From contig JAPDPQ010000016.1 of NCBI GenBank assembly GCA_034506395.1, forward strand, positions 1 to 64,000: a DNA stretch of 64,000 nucleotides, written 5' to 3'. Of the stretch, positions 19,515 through 28,065 are shown one piece after another; the stretch's first letter is position 1; every line of letters begins with the position of its first letter. The translations under genes and the position numbers were made by a program. The notes beneath the pieces are model-generated. The model made no database searches, was not told the origin of the DNA, and saw nothing but the letters and a program-made list of their open reading frames with translations. This DNA is from a candidate division KSB1 bacterium. GTDB lineage: Bacteria > Zhuqueibacterota > Zhuqueibacteria > Thermofontimicrobiales > Thermofontimicrobiaceae.

Positions 19515-19600
19515 TGTCATGCCTGCGAATGCAGGCACCTCTTTATTTAATTGACCCAATATCCTATTAGAAAGAAATTCCGTCATCCGCAGGAATGACA
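19515..19600. mobile_element. Small REPIN/MITE-like element with terminal inverted repeats
   Basis: The left end reads TGTCATGCCTGCGAATGCAG; the right end, on the opposite strand, reads TGTCATTCCTGCGGATGACG. They match over about 21 bases with few differences and enclose ~45 AT-rich bases, 86 bp in all. The left end is also a palindrome by itself (GCCTGCGAATGCAGGC). A near-identical end occurs alone at 32923-32946 and a degenerate one at 16579-16602. There is no coding capacity, so any mobility would need a partner transposase elsewhere. Confidence 0.65.
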
Positions 19601-19905
19601 CTATTATTTATTTCCAATTTTTGCATCAAGAACTGTTTATCTGATCCTGTGAATCAATTTCTCAGCGTTGCTTTTGAAAAAATTACAGGACATGGTTTCA
19701 ATTGCTCGATGGGATTCGCTTTTCGTTAATGCATCAATTGCAGACCAAGCAATAAATTTCTCGCTGAAAGGAAAATGAGAATAGAGGGAGATGTTCGATC
19801 AGTCAATATAGGAAATTAGATAGGGTTCGCCCTCACAGCAAAGCCGCCGCAATCAGCGTTTTTTCGCACACCCCATTTGACCTCATTTCACTTTAAAAAT
19901 GTGTC

Positions 19906-19934
19906 TTGACTTTTATTAAAATTTTTACTATAAT
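19906..19934 (+). promoter_or_regulatory. Sigma-70-type promoter for lat-rsmI
   Basis: TTGACT (19906-19911), 17-base spacer, TATAAT (19929-19934): an almost perfect consensus. Transcription would begin near 19941, about 90 bases before the lat start. Confidence 0.8.
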
Positions 19935-20030
19935 AACCAGTTTTAAAAATGCGGATTTGCCTCAATTTGCTGTTCTGATTTGATTCAAAGAGAAGATTTC
20001 AACGGAACTGAAACGGATGGAAGGGATGAT

Positions 20031-21398
20031 ATGTCGAAGATTACGCCTAAGGATGTGATACCGATTTTATCGAGGCACATGTTGATCGATGGGTTTGAGA
20101 TCATTGTGGATTTAAAAAACAGCTCTGGAAGCTATTTGGTCGATGAACGAGATGGAAAGAAGTATCTCGATTTTTTCACGTTTTTTGCAACTTTACCAGT
20201 TGGAATCAATCATCCGAAACTGCTGACTCCAGAATTTAAAGAAAAGTTGCTTACGGCGGCCATCAATAAGCCGTCGAATTCGGATTTTTATACGGTGGCG
20301 ATGGCGGAATTTGTGGATACTTTTGTGCGGGTTGCCATGCCGGAATCGCTGCCTCATCTGTTTTTCATTGATGGGGGAGCCTTGGCTGTTGAAAACGCAT
20401 TAAAAACCGCATTCGATTGGAAAATTCGGATGAATTTTCAAAAAGGGTATACCCGGGAAGTTGGGACACAAGTGATCCATTTTCAACAAGCCTTCCATGG
20501 TCGAAGTGGATATACATTATCGTTGACCAATACCGCTGATCCACGAAAAACCATGTATTTTCCGAAATTCAATTGGCCGCGAGTGTTGAATCCAAAGATC
20601 ACTTTTCCGCTGAACGAGGAAAATCTGCGCCGCGTGGAAAAGGCTGAACAAATGAGCTTGCAGCAAATCAAGCGCGCCATTTTAGATAATCCTGATGATA
20701 TTGCTGCGATCATTATCGAACCGATCCAAGGAGAGGGCGGTGATAATCATTTTCGAGCCGAATTTTTCAAGGAACTAAGGATGATTGCGGACGAAAACGA
20801 TCTCTTATTGATCTTCGATGAAGTGCAATGCGGCATGGGAATTAGCGGCAAAATGTGGGCATATCAGCACTTTGGCGTAACACCTGACATTGTCGCGTTC
20901 GGCAAGAAGTCGCAGGTTTGCGGTATCATGGCGAGCAGAAAAATTGACCTGGTGGAAAACAATGTGTTCGTCGAATCAAGCCGCATTAACTCGACCTGGG
21001 GCGGCAATCTCGTCGATATGGTTCGCTGCCAACGGTATCTCGAGATCATGGTTGAGGAAAATCTGTTAGAAAATGCCACCAAAGTCGGCGCCTATTTCTT
21101 GGAAAAACTGTTGGAATTACAAAATAAATTTCCTCAGTTGCTTTCCAATATTCGAGGTCGTGGCTTGTTTATCGCGTTCGATCTCCCAGCAGATTTTATC
21201 CGGGATCAATTCATTCGGGAAGCCAGAAAAAGGGGGATGTTGGTGTTGAAATGTGGCGAACGATCGGTGCGATTTCGGCCCGCATTGAACATCACCCCAC
21301 AGATCGTGGATGAAGCGATAGGCATCATCGATGCCACCTTGTTATTCATCACAAAAAAAGTAAATGCCATCGGCATTCAAGGAAAAGGAGAGTTATAA
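20031..21398 (+). CDS. lat: L-lysine 6-transaminase (class III aminotransferase)
   Basis: A 455-residue PLP enzyme starting at the ATG at 20031 with GGAAGGGA just upstream; an in-frame ATA-like start 51 bases earlier has no such site. Family features: FATLPVGINHPK, AFHGRSGYTLSLTN, IIEPIQGEGGDNH, the PLP-contacting FDEVQCGMG, and the Schiff-base lysine in PDIVAFGKKSQVCG. That last motif and the overall length are those of lysine 6-aminotransferases, which pass the epsilon amino group of lysine to 2-oxoglutarate, giving 2-aminoadipate semialdehyde and glutamate. It is the first gene of a transcript with rsmI, five bases downstream. The physiological role could be lysine degradation or a stress function; no partner dehydrogenase is nearby. 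Confidence 0.9.
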   Translation: MSKITPKDVIPILSRHMLIDGFEIIVDLKNSSGSYLVDERDGKKYLDFFTFFATLPVGINHPKLLTPEFKEKLLTAAINKPSNSDFYTVAMAEFVDTFVRVAMPESLPHLFFIDGGALAVENALKTAFDWKIRMNFQKGYTREVGTQVIHFQQAFHGRSGYTLSLTNTADPRKTMYFPKFNWPRVLNPKITFPLNEENLRRVEKAEQMSLQQIKRAILDNPDDIAAIIIEPIQGEGGDNHFRAEFFKELRMIADENDLLLIFDEVQCGMGISGKMWAYQHFGVTPDIVAFGKKSQVCGIMASRKIDLVENNVFVESSRINSTWGGNLVDMVRCQRYLEIMVEENLLENATKVGAYFLEKLLELQNKFPQLLSNIRGRGLFIAFDLPADFIRDQFIREARKRGMLVLKCGERSVRFRPALNITPQIVDEAIGIIDATLLFITKKVNAIGIQGKGEL

Positions 21399-21403
21399 TT
21401 GCA

Positions 21404-22123
21404 TTGACGCTGGTTTCTTCAGGAAAATTGTATTTGGTCAGTACGCCCATTGGAAACTTAGAGGATATCACGCTTCGGGCGATCCAGGTCCTGAAGCAAG
21501 TAGATCTAATTGCAGCCGAGGACACTCGGCATTCATCGGTTCTTTTAAACCATTACGGTATTACAACGCCAACCACCAGCTTCCATGCGTTCAATATCGC
21601 GAAAAAGACACCGGCACTGATCCAAAAATTACTCCAGGGACGATCTATCGCCCTGATCTCCGATGCTGGGACGCCAGGCATTTCTGATCCAGCTTATCAT
21701 CTGGTTCGCGAAGCAATTGCGAATAATATTGCGATCGAGGCCATTCCTGGCGCCACGGCGCTCATCCCAGCGCTAGTGATTTCTGGTTTGCCAGCTAACC
21801 GATTTGTATTTGAGGGATTTCTGCCGACCAAAAAAGGTCGACAAAAGCGGTTGCAAGAATTAGCTGACGAACAGCGAACAATGATCATCTATGAAGCTCC
21901 TCATCGGTTGCTCAAAACGCTGAACCAGTTGCTCGCTGTTTTCGGAAATCGTCGCGTGGCAATTATCCGAGAATTGACAAAGAAATTCGAGCAAGTTTAC
22001 CGAGGGACATTGGCGGATATTACGCTGAACCCAGATCAATTGGTCCTCAAAGGGGAGTTCGTGGTGGTCATTGAAGGAAAGGGTAGAGAAAACGATCAGG
22101 AAACGGCGGCCAGTAAACAGTGA
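21404..22123 (+). CDS. rsmI: 16S rRNA (cytidine1402-2'-O)-methyltransferase
   Basis: A 239-residue SAM-dependent methyltransferase of the tetrapyrrole-methylase fold. Diagnostic stretches are LYLVSTPIGNLEDITLRAI, AAEDTRHSSVLLNHYGI, ISDAGTPGISDP and FEGFLPTKKGRQKRL. RsmI methylates the 2'-O of C1402 in the decoding centre, together with RsmH. The protein lacks the ~40-residue C-terminal helical extension of the E. coli enzyme. The start is awkward: the TTG at 21404 is 14 bases past the GGAG centre, whereas an in-frame ATT at 21398 is better spaced and would overlap the lat stop. I keep TTG. It is translationally close to lat but functionally unrelated. Confidence 0.92.
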   Translation: MTLVSSGKLYLVSTPIGNLEDITLRAIQVLKQVDLIAAEDTRHSSVLLNHYGITTPTTSFHAFNIAKKTPALIQKLLQGRSIALISDAGTPGISDPAYHLVREAIANNIAIEAIPGATALIPALVISGLPANRFVFEGFLPTKKGRQKRLQELADEQRTMIIYEAPHRLLKTLNQLLAVFGNRRVAIIRELTKKFEQVYRGTLADITLNPDQLVLKGEFVVVIEGKGRENDQETAASKQ

Positions 22124-22364
22124 TTAGTTAGTCAGAGAGAAATGAAGGGGAATTTTAGGGAATCATTATGATATGCGAGGGAAGAACCAAAATCCTTGCA
22201 TCGGGTAAAAATCATCGCAAAGTGTACGCTTGATCATTTTGAATAATATTGTGGTTTGAGCATAAATTCGCTTTCAAGAGCATGTTTCGTTCGGAAGCAT
22301 TATCATCTAATTTAATTCTGCTAAAAATCACTTGGTAAATTGTGACCATCAAGACGGGTGAAAA

Positions 22365-23051
22365 TTGAAAATAAGAATTGTGTTTTTGCCAGATTGGCTT
22401 AAGAATCTCTATCTTCGGCTGATAACGCCAGTGATCGATTTTTTTATCAAGCGAAGGCTAAATCCGAACCATTTTACCACGCTTGGTTTTCTACTCAGCG
22501 TCCTGACCGCCTATCTGTTCGGTTCTGGATTTCTGAGGACTGCGGGGATCATCATGCTGATTTCTGGCACCTTCGACATTATCGATGGCAAAGTTGCCCG
22601 AGCCACCAATCGAGTGACGAAATTCGGTGCGTTGTACGATTCGACACTGGACCGATATTCTGAGGTGTTTATTTTTTTCGGCCTCGCCTATTACTTCGTA
22701 AATGACAAATGGGCAACAGCCCCGATGCCGCTATCTTTATGGAACTTAACTTTCGAGAGCTTCAATCTTTCCCTGGTTAGCATCATCGCTGTTTGTATGG
22801 CGCTCGGGGGCTCGGTGATGACCAGTTACGTTCGCGCGCGTGCCGAGGGATTGGGTCTGGAATGCAAGGTCGGCTGGATGCAACGGCCAGAGCGAGTGGT
22901 TTTCATCGCATTCGGTGCGATCTTTCATAAGCTTTTGCTGATCGCTGCCTTAATTTTGGTGGCAATTTTTGCCAATCTCACCGCCGTGCAGCGGCTCTAC
23001 CACATCTGGGTCACGGACAAAGAAGCCCGCAAAAAATTGATCTCTGAATAG
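22365..23051 (+). CDS. CDP-alcohol phosphatidyltransferase, probable phosphatidylinositol-phosphate synthase
   Basis: A 228-residue inner-membrane enzyme. The full CDP-alcohol phosphatidyltransferase signature is present: Asp71, Asp74-Gly75, Ala78-Arg79, Gly88, Asp92 and Asp96 (within DIIDGKVARATNR and FGALYDSTLDRYSE). About five or six hydrophobic helices flank it. It transfers a phosphatidyl group from CDP-diacylglycerol to an alcohol. The nearby myo-inositol-1-phosphate synthase gene (24142) suggests inositol 1-phosphate as acceptor, as in the Bacteroides inositol lipid cluster, but glycerol phosphate or another alcohol cannot be excluded from sequence. The start is TTG at 22365, with only a weak ribosome site. 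Confidence 0.85.
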   Translation: MKIRIVFLPDWLKNLYLRLITPVIDFFIKRRLNPNHFTTLGFLLSVLTAYLFGSGFLRTAGIIMLISGTFDIIDGKVARATNRVTKFGALYDSTLDRYSEVFIFFGLAYYFVNDKWATAPMPLSLWNLTFESFNLSLVSIIAVCMALGGSVMTSYVRARAEGLGLECKVGWMQRPERVVFIAFGAIFHKLLLIAALILVAIFANLTAVQRLYHIWVTDKEARKKLISE

Positions 23052-23545
23052 TTTCCGCTCTGATCAATTCATATTAGAGCTTTTGCGGGCATAATCATTT
23101 TGCCTTTTCAATAGAACTGATACCGAAGAGGCTGATTTGCAGGGCAAATTGATTGATTCAACTTTTGCTATCGCTGGATCATCAGCCAAGGGGATGACGG
23201 CTAAATTTTCCCGATCGATTCTTTAGTGCGAATTGTTACCTAAAAAATAACCAATCAACTGCTGTCAATATGACATTGCTTTTTGAATGAAATGAGAATA
23301 TCAATTGATTTGATATCGTTTCATAAAGTTTTTTCGCTGGATGCTCGGATCAAAATCAAGGAATCAGAGAAAATCTGCGTTATCAATAAAGAGCATCTTA
23401 GTTCCATCAAGCTTGATCAAATTGAATTTGCTTTTTAGAATGCTATGTTGAAATCTTCATGTTGTTAAGCATGATGAAGATTTGGAGTGAACATTTCATT
23501 CGAAAATGATTATCCCATGCTTTAAGTTTAGGAGGGGGGCGCTAT
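23052..23545. other. Intergenic leader region of panD
   Basis: 494 AT-rich bases without a gene. Two symmetric sites are visible: a perfect palindrome ATCAAGCTTGAT (23407-23418) and a 10-bp inverted repeat AAATCTTCAT/ATGAAGATTT (23451-23483, 13-base loop) that would form a hairpin about 65 bases before panD. No clear promoter boxes were found. Confidence 0.5.
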
Positions 23546-23896
23546 ATGTTGATCAACATGTGCAAATCAAAAATCCATCGGGCGACCGTAACCGATGCCA
23601 ATTTGAATTATGAGGGCAGCCTGACCATCGATTCGAAATTAATGGAGGCTGCCGACATTTTGCCATTTGAAAAGGTCCAGGTGTTGAACATCAATACTGG
23701 AGAGCGGGCTGAGACCTATGTGATTGAGGGAGAACCCGGCTCGGGCACGATTTGTTGCAACGGCGCGCTGGCCAGAATGGTGCAGATCGGTGATCTGGTC
23801 ATTATCGTTGCTTATGCATTGATGTCCCCAGAGGAGGCAAAACAGTACGTCCCGAAAATTGTCCATGTAAATCAATCTAATCAGATCTTAGATTGA
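23546..23896 (+). CDS. panD: Aspartate 1-decarboxylase (pyruvoyl enzyme)
   Basis: 116 residues, the usual length. It converts aspartate to beta-alanine for pantothenate and CoA. Self-cleavage between Gly24 and Ser25 (YEGSLTID) yields the pyruvoyl cofactor; the Lys9, Tyr22 and CNGALAR residues typical of the family are present, as is the closing segment [12 protein letters not shown]. The ATG at 23546 has a strong AGGAGGGGGG ribosome site. It is flanked by a lipid-synthesis gene upstream and ino1 downstream, with about 250 bases to the latter; no other pantothenate genes are in the window. Confidence 0.96.
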   Translation: MLINMCKSKIHRATVTDANLNYEGSLTIDSKLMEAADILPFEKVQVLNINTGERAETYVIEGEPGSGTICCNGALARMVQIGDLVIIVAYALMSPEEAKQYVPKIVHVNQSNQILD

Positions 23897-24141
23897 ACCA
23901 GAAAATACAGGCGATTGATGGCTTCAACAATATCAACTCACTTTGAGAGGCAGTATGCTAATCGAGAGGCGTACATTTTTGATCATAAAAATGCGATGAT
24001 TTTAAATTCATACAGGCGATTTTGACCTGACCGCACTTCAGCTCCATGAATTAAACCATGGTAATTTAGCTTGAAAGAGAACAGATCCGGGCAGATCAAA
24101 ATTGTCAGCTAATTAATAACAGGTGAACCAGGAGGGAATAA

Positions 24142-25455
24142 GTGAAGAACATGGTAAATATTGAACAGCCGAAAGGCAAGCTTGGCATTCTTACGCCAGG
24201 GATGGGTGCTGTGGCGACGACGTTCATCGCTGGCGTGATGGCGGTGAGACGAGGGATTGCAAAACCAATTGGATCTTTGACTCAGATGGGGACGATTCGA
24301 CTGGGGAAGCGGACTGAAAAGAGGGTGCCAAAAATAAAGGATTTTGTGCCATTAGCGGATTTGAACGATTTAGTCTTTGGTGGCTGGGATATTTTTGAGG
24401 ACAATGTTTATGAGGCCGCCCTCAAGGCTGGCGTGCTGCAGACTGATTTACTGAACCAAGTGAAAGATGATATTGAAAAGATCGGACCCATGCCAGCGGT
24501 GTTCGATCAAAATTACGTCAGAAAGCTGCATGGCACTTATGTGAAAAAGGCCAAAACCAAGTACGATTACGCCCAACTGCTTATTGAAGACATACAAAAT
24601 TTCAAGAAATCGAATCAGCTTGATCGAATGGTGATGATTTGGTGCGCCAGTACTGAAATTTATTTGAAGCCGCAACCGATTCATGAGACGCTGAGCGCTT
24701 TCGAGCAGGCGATGAAGGACAATCATCCTGGAATCGCTCCGAGCATGATTTATGCTTATGCAGCGATCGCAGCTGGGGTGCCATTTGCGAATGGGGCGCC
24801 AAATCTAACCGTGGATATCCCCGCTCTGATTGAATTTGCCCGGGAACGACAAGTTCCGATCGCTGGGAAGGACTTTAAAACTGGGCAAACGCTGATGAAG
24901 ACCATCATCGCTCCTGGGCTCAAAGCGCGATTGCTGGGTTTGCAAGGCTGGTTTTCTACCAATATCCTGGGCAATCGCGATGGCGAGGTGCTCGATGACC
25001 CTGAGTCCTTCAAAACCAAGGAGGAAAGTAAACTTTCGGTTTTAGAATACATATTGCAACCTGAAGTTTACCCCGATCTATATAAAAAATTCTATCACAA
25101 GGTCCGCATCAATTATTATCCGCCGCGAGGCGATAATAAAGAGGGCTGGGATAATATCGACATTTTTGGGTGGTTGGGCTATCCGATGCAGATCAAGGTC
25201 GATTTTCTGTGTCGGGATAGCATCTTGGCAGCGCCTATCGTTTTAGATTTAGCTTTATTCATGGATTTGGCCCAGCGCTGCAAGATGAAAGGGATTCAAG
25301 AATGGCTGTCTTTTTATTTTAAAAGCCCGATGGTTGCCCCAGGCCTTTATCCCGAACATGATTTGTTCATCCAATTGATGAAGCTCAAAAACACGCTGCG
25401 CTATTTGAAAGGCGAGGAGCTAATTACTCACCTGGGATTGGAATATTACGATTAA
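24142..25455 (+). CDS. ino1: myo-Inositol-1-phosphate synthase
   Basis: A 437-residue NAD-dependent enzyme that makes 1D-myo-inositol 3-phosphate from glucose 6-phosphate. It has the Gly-rich NAD loop LGILTPGMGAVATTFIAG at residues ~14-31, the DLNDLVFGGWDIFEDNVYE block typical of the Bacteroides-type enzymes, and conserved C-terminal segments (GWFSTNILGNRDG, SKLSVLEYILQP, NYYPPRGDNKEGWDN). GTG at 24142 is the start, with GGAGGG five bases away; an in-frame ATG lies nine bases later. With the CDP-alcohol phosphatidyltransferase it could supply inositol phospholipid synthesis. A MATE transporter gene follows 12 bases after the stop, so the two are cotranscribed. Confidence 0.93.
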   Translation: MKNMVNIEQPKGKLGILTPGMGAVATTFIAGVMAVRRGIAKPIGSLTQMGTIRLGKRTEKRVPKIKDFVPLADLNDLVFGGWDIFEDNVYEAALKAGVLQTDLLNQVKDDIEKIGPMPAVFDQNYVRKLHGTYVKKAKTKYDYAQLLIEDIQNFKKSNQLDRMVMIWCASTEIYLKPQPIHETLSAFEQAMKDNHPGIAPSMIYAYAAIAAGVPFANGAPNLTVDIPALIEFARERQVPIAGKDFKTGQTLMKTIIAPGLKARLLGLQGWFSTNILGNRDGEVLDDPESFKTKEESKLSVLEYILQPEVYPDLYKKFYHKVRINYYPPRGDNKEGWDNIDIFGWLGYPMQIKVDFLCRDSILAAPIVLDLALFMDLAQRCKMKGIQEWLSFYFKSPMVAPGLYPEHDLFIQLMKLKNTLRYLKGEELITHLGLEYYD

Positions 25456-25467
25456 GCGAGGATCTCA

Positions 25468-26808
25468 GTGGGTCATGGGTCGCCATTAAAAAATATTCTC
25501 AAAACCTCTCTGCCAGCGGTGATTGACCTATCATCACAAACGATCATGTTCACGATCGAGGCGATTTTGATTGGCCGGATCAGTACCGCTGCCTTTGCTG
25601 GTCAGGGACTGGCGATCCAGGTGATCATTTCGTTTTTGACCATATTGATTACCTTTATCGTTGGAAGCTCTTTGATCGTCGCCCGTCACCTCGGGGCTGA
25701 GGAACGCCGGGAGGCGAATCACGTGTTTGGTCAGGCGTTGATGATCAGCATTATCATTTCGTTCCTATTTGCCCTGATCTGGTTCTTCGGCGGGGTGCAT
25801 CTTTTCAAATTGATCGAAGAGAGTGGTTCCATCGAAGCTCAGCGTGCCGGGGTTAGCTATTTGAGGATTGTGGCGTTGTTCGCCCCAATCATCATCACGA
25901 ATTTCACGGCGGTCGGCGTGATTCGCGGGGCAGGGGATACCCATCTATCGATGTTGGTGAATGTCTGCATCAATGGGCTGAACCTGATTCTTGCCCCGCT
26001 ATTTATCTTCGGCTGGTTCATGTTCCCCAGATGGGAAGTGGAAGGGGCTGCTATCGCGTTGGGCATCTCCCATTCGGTCGGATTTTTGATCACTCTCTAT
26101 ATTTTGCGAACCAGAAAAGGTTCACTGTTTTTATCGTTTCGCGAATTAACGAGGCCCAATTTTCAGACGTTTAAACGGCTGCTCAACGCCGGGGTGCCCA
26201 CGACGGTCGAACAATTGGTCTGGGCGATCGGGATGTTGATCGTATCAATTTATGCCGCCAGATTGGGAGAAAAATACCTGGCGGCTCATATCGTTTTGAT
26301 CCGCATCCAAAACATCCTTTCGATGGCTTACCTGGGCTTTAGTCTGGCAGCCATGACGCTGATGGGCAAAAACCTCGGAGCCGAGAAACGAAAATTGGCG
26401 GAACGAACCGCTAAAACCGCTGGCTGGGTTGGATTTGTGTTTTCGCTATTCGTTGCCATTGTCTTGGCGCTATTTTCGCGATCCGTTCTGTATTTCTTCA
26501 CTCCAGAACCAGCAGTTTTGGCCATTGGCGTTAATGCGATGATCGTGTTCGCGATCGTTCAAGTCCCCAAAGCTGTTGATAGCGTCGTGATCGGAAATCT
26601 TCGAGGAGCTGGGGACTTGAAATGGCTTATGTATATGACCATGATTGGAGTTTTTATCTTTGAGATTTGTTTAAATTGGATTGTTGCCTTTCACACCAGC
26701 CTGGCGCTGACTGGATTATGGCTTACTCACTTATTGGATGAGTCTTTGAGGTTACTTGCCAATTATTGGAGATTCAAAGGCGGTCGCTGGAAATTCCTGA
26801 AAGTTTAG
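25468..26808 (+). CDS. MATE-family multidrug/metabolite exporter
   Basis: 446 residues with about 12 hydrophobic helices in two homologous halves. MATE features include GSPLKNILKTSLPAVIDL at the N-terminus, FAGQGLAIQVIISF, VGSSLIVARHLGAEERREA and, in the second half, AGVPTTVEQLVWAIGM and LIRIQNILSMAYLGFSLAAM, with a final GNLRGAGD. Family members export cationic compounds or lipids using Na+ or H+ gradients; nothing indicates the substrate. GTG start at 25468 with GAGGATC upstream. Its tight coupling to ino1 hints at a link to inositol-derived compounds, but this is inference. Confidence 0.9.
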   Translation: MGHGSPLKNILKTSLPAVIDLSSQTIMFTIEAILIGRISTAAFAGQGLAIQVIISFLTILITFIVGSSLIVARHLGAEERREANHVFGQALMISIIISFLFALIWFFGGVHLFKLIEESGSIEAQRAGVSYLRIVALFAPIIITNFTAVGVIRGAGDTHLSMLVNVCINGLNLILAPLFIFGWFMFPRWEVEGAAIALGISHSVGFLITLYILRTRKGSLFLSFRELTRPNFQTFKRLLNAGVPTTVEQLVWAIGMLIVSIYAARLGEKYLAAHIVLIRIQNILSMAYLGFSLAAMTLMGKNLGAEKRKLAERTAKTAGWVGFVFSLFVAIVLALFSRSVLYFFTPEPAVLAIGVNAMIVFAIVQVPKAVDSVVIGNLRGAGDLKWLMYMTMIGVFIFEICLNWIVAFHTSLALTGLWLTHLLDESLRLLANYWRFKGGRWKFLKV

Positions 26809-27369
26809 CCTCATATTTCTCATCTTCCGGCTCTATCACAAGCTGATTTTGGCGCATCAGGTCTTAAAACAGAGAAATGGAGTTTGATTCAGCCCAATGC
26901 TATGGCCCGAAATTTCTCTCCAAGATTGAACGATCAGATTAAATGAAATTGAAATTTGTTCATCGAGCCATTATTGGGCTATGAAAGAGAAGATCTTGAG
27001 TCATTCGCAAAAATCCGGCTCCCAATCAACGGAGGAGATAGAAATAATTCATGGTTTCGTGAAGAGATGAGATGGCACTGACCATAGGGGATTTTAATGG
27101 GCCCTTGGCGCATATGCCAATTGGTTTAAGGACATCGGTAACTCATGATTTAAGCGTTCTGCATGGGAAAAATCGGAGTGAAATAAAAGATCGAATATGT
27201 TGTAAGCGTTGGGTGCATTTTTTAACCCCAGCTCGAAACAACGGCAATTGCAGAATTGGATTCAAACTCTCAAAGGAGGTTGGTATCTGGGGCTCAATTC
27301 GATTATCGTCATTGGTCTCATGGATGCAGCGCTGCCAACTTGGGTCTTTGAAAACTGGAATTGAACAAA
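26809..27369. other. Intergenic region before tmk
   Basis: 561 bases. A 108-codon frame at 27072-27398 overlaps tmk and has no recognisable features, so I do not count it. A sequence AAAGGAGGT (27272-27280) sits about 90 bases before tmk without a suitable start codon behind it. Nothing else is evident. Confidence 0.5.
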
Positions 27370-28005
27370 ATGATGACTGGCAAATTGATCACTTTTGAGG
27401 GGATTGACCTCTGCGGCAAATCGGTTCAGATCGAGCAATTGGTCGCAAAGCTTCATGACAGAAATTATCCATTTTTATTATTACGCGAACCGGGTGGAAC
27501 ACTCATTGCAGAAAAGATCCGGGATACGCTGTTGAGTAAGGTCCCAGAGCCCATGAATCCGATTACCGAATATCTGCTCTATTCTGCAGCGCGGGCACAA
27601 TTGGTGCAGGAGAAGATCATTCCAGCGCTGCAGCAAGGGCGTCTCGTGATTTGCGATCGATTTTTTGACTCATCTACGGCTTATCAGGGCTATGGTCGGG
27701 GAATTGACCTCGATTTTGTGGAGCGGACCAACCGATTTGTCACCCAGGGGATAGTGCCAAATTTGACTTTTTTGATCGATATTGACATTGATGAAATGGA
27801 GCAGCGCAAGAAAAGGATGAATAAGCAATTGGATCGTATGGAAGATCAGGATCGTACTTTTTTTGAACGAGTGAGAAACGGATATTTTGAGATCGCGGCG
27901 AAACAGTCGGAACGATTTCGCATCATTGATGGTAAAAGCACTATTCAAATAATTGCCGATGAAATTTGGGCGCAAGTAAAACGGATCGTAGCGCTCAACG
28001 AGTAA
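27370..28005 (+). CDS. tmk: Thymidylate kinase
   Basis: About 211 residues from the ATG at 27370 (GGA ten bases upstream; a TTG nine bases earlier is an alternative). It phosphorylates dTMP to dTDP. The P-loop reads FEGIDLCGKSVQ, keeping GxxxxGKS but with Val where Thr is usual. The DR(E)-type dTMP-binding segment LLREPGGT, the CDRFFDSSTAYQGYGRG motif and the lid KKRMNKQLDRMEDQD are present. It sits 60 bases upstream of the S41 peptidase gene and may share its transcript. Confidence 0.93.
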   Translation: MMTGKLITFEGIDLCGKSVQIEQLVAKLHDRNYPFLLLREPGGTLIAEKIRDTLLSKVPEPMNPITEYLLYSAARAQLVQEKIIPALQQGRLVICDRFFDSSTAYQGYGRGIDLDFVERTNRFVTQGIVPNLTFLIDIDIDEMEQRKKRMNKQLDRMEDQDRTFFERVRNGYFEIAAKQSERFRIIDGKSTIQIIADEIWAQVKRIVALNE

Positions 28006-28065
28006 TTGGCCTATTGGCAGCAACGCCAGGGATTCGAATCATGATACTATTCAGAGGAGGTTACG

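Larger units (their letters stand above)
19415..20030. other. Intergenic region before the lysine transaminase gene
   Basis: 616 bases with no credible gene. They contain the 86-bp inverted-repeat element at 19515-19600 and the promoter at 19906-19934. I see no clear terminator for the GH3 gene. Confidence 0.6.

Noticed and set aside
27072-27398. 108-codon plus-strand frame before tmk
   Set aside because: Overlaps tmk by ~30 bases, no ribosome site, no recognisable features; composition looks non-coding.
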